Shown one piece after another: positions 15,116 through 19,718 of a stretch of DNA of 19,718 nucleotides. The DNA is from Gammaproteobacteria bacterium (GTDB taxonomy: Bacteria; Pseudomonadota; Gammaproteobacteria; SZUA-229), in contig DRLE01000084.1 in the NCBI GenBank assembly GCA_011051475.1, forward strand, positions 1 through 19,718. Reading direction: 5' to 3'. The notes under the pieces are model-generated. The model worked only from the letters and a program-made list of their open reading frames with translations, was not told where the DNA came from and did no database searches. The translations under genes were made by a program, and so were the position numbers. Each line of letters opens with the position of its first letter. Position 1 is the stretch's first letter.

Positions 15116-16333
15116 ATGCCTGTAGGGTTAAGTGAACCTTCTTCTATTGCTCCTGTTGCCGGCGTCAGGCTGGCTTCTGTTGCTGCTGGCATCAAGAAAA
15201 ACGGGCAGGATGATCTGGTTGTTTTTGCCTTTGATGAAGGGGCTTGTGTTGCGGCTACCTTTACGCAGAATGCTTTCTGTGCGGCGCCGGTGACACTGGC
15301 GAAAAATCATCTCTCACAATCTTCCCCCCGTGCCCTGCTGATCAATTCCGGCAATGCCAATGCCGGTACCGGTGATGCCGGCATGAAAAATGCCGAGCAG
15401 ACATGTCAGTGGCTGGCAGAGGCACTTGGCTGTGATGACTCGCAGGTCTTGCCGTTTTCCACCGGCGTTATCGGTGAACAGCTGCCGATGGATGCCATGT
15501 ACTCGGGTATTGAAAAGATTGTGCCGCAGCTTGCCCAGGATAACTGGCTGGCGGCGGCGCAGGGCATCAAGACCACGGATATCGTGGCCAAGGGCGCCAG
15601 CCGGAGCATCATGCTTGATGGTACGGAAGTTACCATCAGTGGCATCAGCAAGGGCTCGGGCATGATTCGCCCGGACATGGCTACCATGCTGGCCTTTATT
15701 GCCACCGACGCCCGTGTCGAGCAGAGCTTTCTGCAGCAGTGTCTAAGCGAGGCGGTGACGCAGAGTTTCAATGCCATTACCGTCGATGGCGATACCTCCA
15801 CCAATGATGCCTGTGTGCTGGCGGCAACGGGCGCCGCGGGCAATCCGGAACTGAATGCCGCCTCGGCTGAAGCTTCGGCTTTTGCCGATGCCGTCGCCTC
15901 ACTCTGCCGGCAACTGGCGCAGGCGATTGTGCGTGACGGCGAAGGTGCCACCAAGTTTGTCACGGTCGATATCGAGCAGGCGGCCAGCCTCGATGAGGCG
16001 CGGCAGGTGGCCTATACCATTGCGCATTCGCCGCTGGTGAAAACCGCGTTGTTTGCTTCGGACCCGAACTGGGGCAGGATACTGGCCGCCGTGGGTCGCG
16101 CCGGTGTGGAAAACCTGGATATCAGCCGGGTCAATCTGTATCTTGGTGATGTCTGCATTGTTCGTGGTGGCGGTGTGGCCGAAGACTACCGCGAAGAAAA
16201 AGGCCAGGCGGTAATGGATCGTGAAGAGATTCTTATTCGTGTAGAACTCGGTCGTGGTGACAGCAGTGCGCAGATATGGACCACCGATCTGTCGCACGAG
16301 TATGTGCGCATCAATGCCGAGTATCGTACCTGA
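15116..16333 (+). CDS. argJ: Glutamate N-acetyltransferase / amino-acid N-acetyltransferase (ArgJ)
   Basis: ArgJ transfers the acetyl group from N-acetylornithine to glutamate in the cyclic arginine pathway, and in bifunctional forms also uses acetyl-CoA. The 405-residue proenzyme has the autocleavage site in KGSGMIRPDMATMLAF: cleavage before T190 yields alpha and beta chains with Thr190 as nucleophile. Other signatures are STGVIGEQLP (115-124, oxyanion hole), DGDTSTNDA, FVTVDIEQA and SDPNWGRILAAVGRAG. Whether it is mono- or bifunctional cannot be told by eye. The ATG at 15116 has no recognisable ribosome binding site in the A-rich sequence before it. The stop is followed by a second stop in frame (TGA TAG) and the next gene starts four bases later, so the pair is an operon. 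Confidence 0.96.
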   Translation: MPVGLSEPSSIAPVAGVRLASVAAGIKKNGQDDLVVFAFDEGACVAATFTQNAFCAAPVTLAKNHLSQSSPRALLINSGNANAGTGDAGMKNAEQTCQWLAEALGCDDSQVLPFSTGVIGEQLPMDAMYSGIEKIVPQLAQDNWLAAAQGIKTTDIVAKGASRSIMLDGTEVTISGISKGSGMIRPDMATMLAFIATDARVEQSFLQQCLSEAVTQSFNAITVDGDTSTNDACVLAATGAAGNPELNAASAEASAFADAVASLCRQLAQAIVRDGEGATKFVTVDIEQAASLDEARQVAYTIAHSPLVKTALFASDPNWGRILAAVGRAGVENLDISRVNLYLGDVCIVRGGGVAEDYREEKGQAVMDREEILIRVELGRGDSSAQIWTTDLSHEYVRINAEYRT

Positions 16334-16337
16334 TAGT

Positions 16338-17306
16338 ATGTCAGCAGCACAGGCGGAGACCGTTCACGTCGCCGTAGCCGTTATTATCAATGATAACCGT
16401 GAGGTATGCATCAGCCGGCGCCATCCGCAGGCACACCAGGGTGGCCTGTGGGAATTTCCCGGCGGCAAGATCGAAAACGGCGAAAGCGTCGAACAGGCGC
16501 TGGCAAGGGAGATTGCCGAGGAAATTGGCCTGCGCATTATTGCGTCCCGCCCCCTGATTCGTATTGAACATGCCTATGCCGATAAAACCGTTTGTCTGCA
16601 TGTGCACCGGGTGGAACGTTTTTCCGGTACGGCACGGGGCAGGGAAGGACAACCGGTGAAATGGCTTGCCCTGTCCGAGCTGGTCTTTTATGATTTCCCG
16701 CAAGCCAACTACGCAATAATCAAAGCCATGTCCCTGCCTGACAAATACCTGATTACCGGCAAGTTTGCCGATCTTGATGATTTTCAACAGAAGCTGGAAA
16801 AAGCCCTGAGCAGCGGCATCAGGCTGGTACAGCTGCGCCTGAAAAAAGACAGTCTGAGCGAGCCAGCACTGGTTCAGGCCTTTGTTGAGACCAGTGCGGC
16901 CTTATGCAAACAGGCCGGAGCAAAACTGCTGTTGAATATTGCGGCCGAGCTGGAACCCTGTCTTGATCTTTCCGGCATCGACTTCGCCGGTTATCATGCT
17001 GATAGCAGCAAACTGAAATCCCTGAGTGAGCGCCCGCCGGGAGAGCTGTTCTGTGCATCCTGTCACAATACAGAGGAGTTGCAGAAAGCCATGGATCTAA
17101 AGGCCGATTTTATGGTGCTGTCACCGGTACTGCCGACCGCCAGTCATCCTGATATGCCGGCGCTGGGCTGGGAGGCTTTTGCGAAAATGATCAGGGATAT
17201 TCCGGTGCCGGTCTATGCGCTTGGTGGTGTTTCTGAAAAAGACCTTGAGACTGCCCTTGAAAACGGTGCGCAGGGTGTAGCGGCAATCAGTGCTTTCTGG
17301 AAATAA
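16338..17306 (+). CDS. Nudix hydrolase (MutT-like) fused to a ThiE/TenI-like domain
   Basis: The 322-residue product has two domains. Residues 1-131 are a MutT-type Nudix hydrolase, probably cleaning 8-oxo-dGTP from the nucleotide pool; the Nudix box is exact at residues 43-65 (GKIENGE, then REIAEEIGL). Residues about 135-322 resemble thiamine phosphate synthase (VQLRLKKDS, FMVLSPVLPTASHPDMPALGW, YALGGV). However, the ThiE NDR motif reads NIAAE here and the GVHLGQED segment reads GYHADSSK, so synthase activity is doubtful. The same fusion, with an ASCHN motif as here (ASCHNTEE), is known in Pseudomonas-like bacteria. I chose the ATG at 16338 because it lies just beyond the argJ stop and gives a normal Nudix N-terminus; an in-frame upstream start at 16254 would lie inside argJ. 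Confidence 0.9.
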   Translation: MSAAQAETVHVAVAVIINDNREVCISRRHPQAHQGGLWEFPGGKIENGESVEQALAREIAEEIGLRIIASRPLIRIEHAYADKTVCLHVHRVERFSGTARGREGQPVKWLALSELVFYDFPQANYAIIKAMSLPDKYLITGKFADLDDFQQKLEKALSSGIRLVQLRLKKDSLSEPALVQAFVETSAALCKQAGAKLLLNIAAELEPCLDLSGIDFAGYHADSSKLKSLSERPPGELFCASCHNTEELQKAMDLKADFMVLSPVLPTASHPDMPALGWEAFAKMIRDIPVPVYALGGVSEKDLETALENGAQGVAAISAFWK

Positions 17307-17360
17307 GCATGAACAGCGGAACGTTACATGCCGAGAGGCTGGTATAAATGCTCGGCCATT
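17307..17360. other. Gap between convergent Nudix-ThiE and zapD genes
   Basis: The 54-base gap contains GCCGAG (17330-17335) able to pair with CTCGGC (17351-17356) across a 15-base loop, with no T-run on either side. It is a weak candidate for a shared terminator. No yacG-like small gene with CxxC motifs is present here on either strand. Confidence 0.3.
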
Positions 17361-18131
17361 TCAGATGGCGCACATTTTCAGGTGGAATCGAACATCTTCC
17401 TTGCACTGCTCGGGGCGTTGCGCGGGGTCCTCGTTCTTCATAAAGCGCACGGAAAAGCGGTGCTTGCCGGCGCTGATCTCGGGGTAGCACTGACTGTCAG
17501 CGGGAATGGATATGCGCAGTAGCTGGACCGCCTGGCTGGTGTCCAGTGATTGCTGGAAAAAACCGTGCTCGGCAGTTTCATTTGTGCCTTCGGTGCTGTG
17601 ACGCAGAACATCGAGGATCATCTGTATAGAGCGGTCGAGATGACCGAATGGCTGAAACCATTTTTCAATGTGCTTTGTGCGTGTTTCACGTGGCAGTGTC
17701 AACCAGTGTTTCAGCGCGGGCAGGTCGAAGTCGCAGATGCTGCCGGGGACCGAACTTTTCTGGGCGATGGCCGACAGCAGCTCGACATTCTTGGTGGCCT
17801 GACCGACCTGGCCGTTAATGGCCTGAAGCTCACCCATACGCTTGTTGATGTTTTTCAGCACCGACTTCAACTGGGCCTGGTCAATCTGCGGGCGCTTGGC
17901 CAGGCGCTCCAGGCGGGTGTGCTGGCGCTCCAGTTCCTTGAGTATTTCCAGCTTGATGTCGCTGCGGCTGGTATAGGCAAGAATTTCCAGGATGCAGTCG
18001 ATGGCGGCACGGTTGTTCCAGTCGGAGGCATGTTTCAGGTGAAAGGCATATTGCTGAAACAGTTTTTCCAGGCGCAGGAAAGAACGGACCTTTTCGTTCA
18101 GTGGCTGTTCGTATACGTAATATTCAGTCAC
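17361..18131 (-). CDS. zapD: Cell division protein ZapD (FtsZ-bundling factor)
   Basis: ZapD (DUF1342, formerly YacF) crosslinks FtsZ filaments by binding the FtsZ C-terminal peptide. The reading frame is open to 18227, but the first 32 codons do not resemble the family. The GTG at 18131 gives VTEYYVYEQPLNEKVRSFLR, the usual ZapD N-terminus, and has AGGTGA ten bases upstream, so I take it as the start. The 256 residues (E. coli 247) form an N-terminal alpha-helical region (about 1-125), then CDFDLPALKHWL (133-144) and a C-terminal beta region with YPEISAGKHRFSVRF (216-230). It lies downstream of coaE on the same strand. Its target FtsZ is encoded 8 kb away. Confidence 0.93.
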   Translation of the reverse strand: MTEYYVYEQPLNEKVRSFLRLEKLFQQYAFHLKHASDWNNRAAIDCILEILAYTSRSDIKLEILKELERQHTRLERLAKRPQIDQAQLKSVLKNINKRMGELQAINGQVGQATKNVELLSAIAQKSSVPGSICDFDLPALKHWLTLPRETRTKHIEKWFQPFGHLDRSIQMILDVLRHSTEGTNETAEHGFFQQSLDTSQAVQLLRISIPADSQCYPEISAGKHRFSVRFMKNEDPAQRPEQCKEDVRFHLKMCAI

Positions 18132-18262
18132 GGTATGTTTATCACCTGGTTTTGATAAGCCATGCTGCCTGTCGCCATGCTGCTCGTCTCGGGGGCAGGA
18201 TGCCGGCTGGAATCCTGAATGCGGCAAATTTTACACTTTTTTTGCTGGCTGGGAACGTCAAT
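18132..18262 (-). promoter_or_regulatory. zapD leader: candidate promoter, hairpin and 10-bp direct repeat
   Basis: Read on the - strand, TTCCCA (18255-18250) and TAAAAT (18233-18228) are 16 bases apart and form a plausible promoter giving a leader of about 90 bases. Within the leader are an inverted pair CAGGAT (18196-18201) and ATCCTG (18212-18217), and a direct repeat (GCCATGCTGC on the + strand) at 18159-18168 and 18174-18183. The frame is open through the leader, but its translation is not family-like. Confidence 0.4.
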
Positions 18263-18874
18263 TTAGTCGATCTCTGCTGACAGCAGCAGGTACTGACGGT
18301 GAAGCCTGTCGACCTGCTCCCGCAGGTTGTTGATATTACTGTTGTTTTCAATGATGTCGTCAGCTGCCAGGCGGCGTTCCTGGTCACTTGCCTGGCTTGC
18401 CATGATTGAACGGATTTCGTTCAGGCTGCGATCGTCACGCTGTTTAATGCGTGCAATGCGATTTGCCTCATCGGCATCGACGACAAGTATCCGGTCGACC
18501 AGGGTCTGAAAGCCGCTTTCCAGCAGCAGTGGCACCACGATGATTGCGTAGGGGGCCGGCGAGCTGAGCGCCAGCTTTTTCAGACTGGCGTTGACCTGCT
18601 CACGGATCAGCGGGTGTAACAGTGCTTCAAGCTTCTGGCGTTCTTCCGGCCGGTTAAATACGATCTGTGCCAGCGCCGGCCTGTCGAGCTGGCCATTGCG
18701 GTCAATGACAACATCACCAAAAAGGCTGACCAGTTGCTGCAGGACATCGGGATCGCTGACCAGCTCACGCGCGATAAGGTCGGTATCGATAACGGGTATG
18801 TTATGTTGTTCAAACAGGCGCGAAACAGTGCTTTTGCCACTGCCGATGCCTCCCGTAAGACCGACTTTTAGCAT
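18263..18874 (-). CDS. coaE: Dephospho-CoA kinase (CoaE)
   Basis: CoaE performs the last step of coenzyme A synthesis, ATP-dependent phosphorylation of the ribose 3'-hydroxyl of dephospho-CoA, in the cytoplasm. The 203-residue product is of normal length. It shows the P-loop GLTGGIGSGKST (residues 5-16), VIDTDLIARELV (28-39) with the catalytic Asp, HPLIREQV, VPLLLESGF and the lid arginines in KQRDDRS. The ATG is at 18874, with AAAGG upstream, 13 bases after the pilD stop, so pilD and coaE are probably co-transcribed. The order pilD-coaE is conserved in many type IV-piliated gammaproteobacteria. Confidence 0.97.
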   Translation of the reverse strand: MLKVGLTGGIGSGKSTVSRLFEQHNIPVIDTDLIARELVSDPDVLQQLVSLFGDVVIDRNGQLDRPALAQIVFNRPEERQKLEALLHPLIREQVNASLKKLALSSPAPYAIIVVPLLLESGFQTLVDRILVVDADEANRIARIKQRDDRSLNEIRSIMASQASDQERRLAADDIIENNSNINNLREQVDRLHRQYLLLSAEID

Positions 18875-18887
18875 GGCCTTTGTTTAC

Positions 18888-19718
18888 CTACAGAAATGAA
18901 AGGTAGGTCTGGTTGATCTGTTCTCCCCAGAGCAGGGCAATCCAGCCGGCAACGGCAAGATAGGGTCCAAAGGGAATAGGCTGTTGTTTTCCGGTTTTGC
19001 CGAAAATCAGCATGCTGATACCGGAAACGGAACCGACGACTGAAGATACCAGGATAATCTGTGGCAGGAAACTGTAGCCAGTCCAGGCACCCAGAGCGGC
19101 CAGTAATTTGAAGTCACCAAAGCCCATGCCCTCCTTTTTGGTCAGCAACTTGAACAGCTGGAACACCGACCAGAGAATCATATAGCCGGCAATAGCGCCG
19201 ATTACGCTGGATTTGAGGTCGGTGAACAGCTCGAACATGCTCAGCAGAATACCAAGCCATAACAGGGGCAGGGTGATATTGTCCGGCAGTAGCTGCTCCT
19301 TTAAATCGATCAGGGTCAGTGCAATCAGTATCCAGGTAAAGACCAGTGCCGCCAGGGTTTGCGCGCTGACACCAAAACGCCAGGCCACAGCCAGTGAAGC
19401 CAGGCCGGTGATCAGTTCAATCAATGGATAACGTATGGAAATGGAACTGCCGCAGCCGGAGCACCTGCCTTTCAGGAGCAGGTAGCTGAGCACGGGGATG
19501 TTTTCCCAGAAACGAATCCTGTGACCGCATTCCGGGCAGGCGGAGCGCGGGGTGGAAAGGCTCATGGAGGCAAGGGGCTCTTCCAGCTCGGGTTCTTTCA
19601 GCTCGAGAAATTCATGGCATTCGCGTTTCCAGTCGCGGTGCATGATCAGCGGCAGGCGATAAGCAACCACGTTGAGAAAGCTGCCGACCGAAAGCCCGAA
19701 GAAAAGCACAGCGCCGTA
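18888..19718 (-). CDS. pilD: Type IV prepilin peptidase / N-methyltransferase (PilD), 5' end cut off
   Basis: PilD is the inner-membrane aspartic protease that cleaves and N-methylates type IV prepilins and type II secretion pseudopilins. The frame is open to the window edge (276 codons present), so the true start lies beyond 19718; the GTG at 19709 is internal, since LFFGLSVGSFLNVVAYRLP is the family's first membrane helix. The zinc-binding loop has two CxxC pairs, CPECGHRI and CSGCGSSI. The two catalytic aspartates are in TLIDLKEQLLPD and GMGFGDFK (GxGD motif), and about seven or eight hydrophobic helices follow one another. All parts for both activities are present. It implies type IV pili and/or a type II secretion system; a pilB-pilC-pilD order is likely upstream but is not visible. 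Confidence 0.96.
   Translation of the reverse strand, partial: YGAVLFFGLSVGSFLNVVAYRLPLIMHRDWKRECHEFLELKEPELEEPLASMSLSTPRSACPECGHRIRFWENIPVLSYLLLKGRCSGCGSSISIRYPLIELITGLASLAVAWRFGVSAQTLAALVFTWILIALTLIDLKEQLLPDNITLPLLWLGILLSMFELFTDLKSSVIGAIAGYMILWSVFQLFKLLTKKEGMGFGDFKLLAALGAWTGYSFLPQIILVSSVVGSVSGISMLIFGKTGKQQPIPFGPYLAVAGWIALLWGEQINQTYLSFL

Noticed and set aside
16254..16337. Upstream in-frame start of the Nudix-ThiE gene
   Set aside because: It lies within the 3' end of argJ and would add 28 residues foreign to Nudix proteins. The ATG at 16338 gives the normal N-terminus.
17550..18155. 201-codon + strand frame across zapD
   Set aside because: It is antisense to zapD, whose protein shows conserved family motifs and a sound start. 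The + frame has no recognisable domain.
18132..18227. Upstream ATG (18227) as the zapD start
   Set aside because: The 32 extra residues are polar and unlike the ZapD family. The GTG at 18131 has a good ribosome binding site and gives the conserved N-terminus.
1..19718. Mobile element, CRISPR array, tRNA or defence system
   Set aside because: No transposase or integrase, no regularly spaced repeats, no tRNA-like cloverleaf and no defence genes were seen. Every sizeable stretch is covered by recognised housekeeping genes.

Overview
The window is core chromosomal DNA of a Gram-negative gammaproteobacterium. LpxC (lipid A synthesis), SecA with a zinc-binding tail, ZapD, a PilD-type prepilin peptidase and a proteobacterial division and cell-wall (dcw) gene order all support this. 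The order lpxC - dciA-like - M23 peptidase - secA - argJ - Nudix/ThiE fusion is, from general knowledge, the Pseudomonas/Chromatiales-like arrangement and not the enteric one, where secM and mutT flank secA. I cannot name genus or species. Coding genes are rich in G or C at third positions; there is no sign of recent transfer, no mobile element, no CRISPR array, and no tRNA or rRNA gene.

Region 1 (1-9350, all +) is the distal dcw cluster: end of murD, then ftsW, murG, murC, murB, ddl, ftsQ, ftsA and ftsZ. From murD to ftsQ every gene overlaps the next by 1 to 8 bases, so the block is almost certainly translationally coupled. It supplies cytoplasmic peptidoglycan precursor enzymes (MurD, MurC, MurB, Ddl), the lipid II transferase (MurG), the septal glycan polymerase (FtsW) and the divisome scaffold (FtsQ, FtsA, FtsZ). 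ftsZ has its own G-poor leader and a strong ribosome binding site.

Region 2 (9351-12067) holds lpxC (+) behind a 240-base gap with a probable promoter, a dciA-like helicase-loader gene (-) convergent with lpxC, and a membrane-anchored LytM/M23 peptidase (+) divergent from dciA.

Region 3 (12068-17306, all +) holds secA behind a structured leader, a clear intrinsic terminator, argJ, and a Nudix hydrolase fused to a ThiE/TenI-like domain whose ThiE active site looks degraded.

Region 4 (17307-19718, all -) is pilD (5' end cut by the window edge), coaE and zapD. The small zinc protein gene yacG, often next to coaE/zapD, is not seen here.

I found no convincing new multi-gene system. The items most worth a second look are the Nudix-ThiE fusion, the secA leader structure without a secM-like gene, the repeat-bearing FtsW tail, the dciA location, and several short repeats and hairpins in the few gaps.
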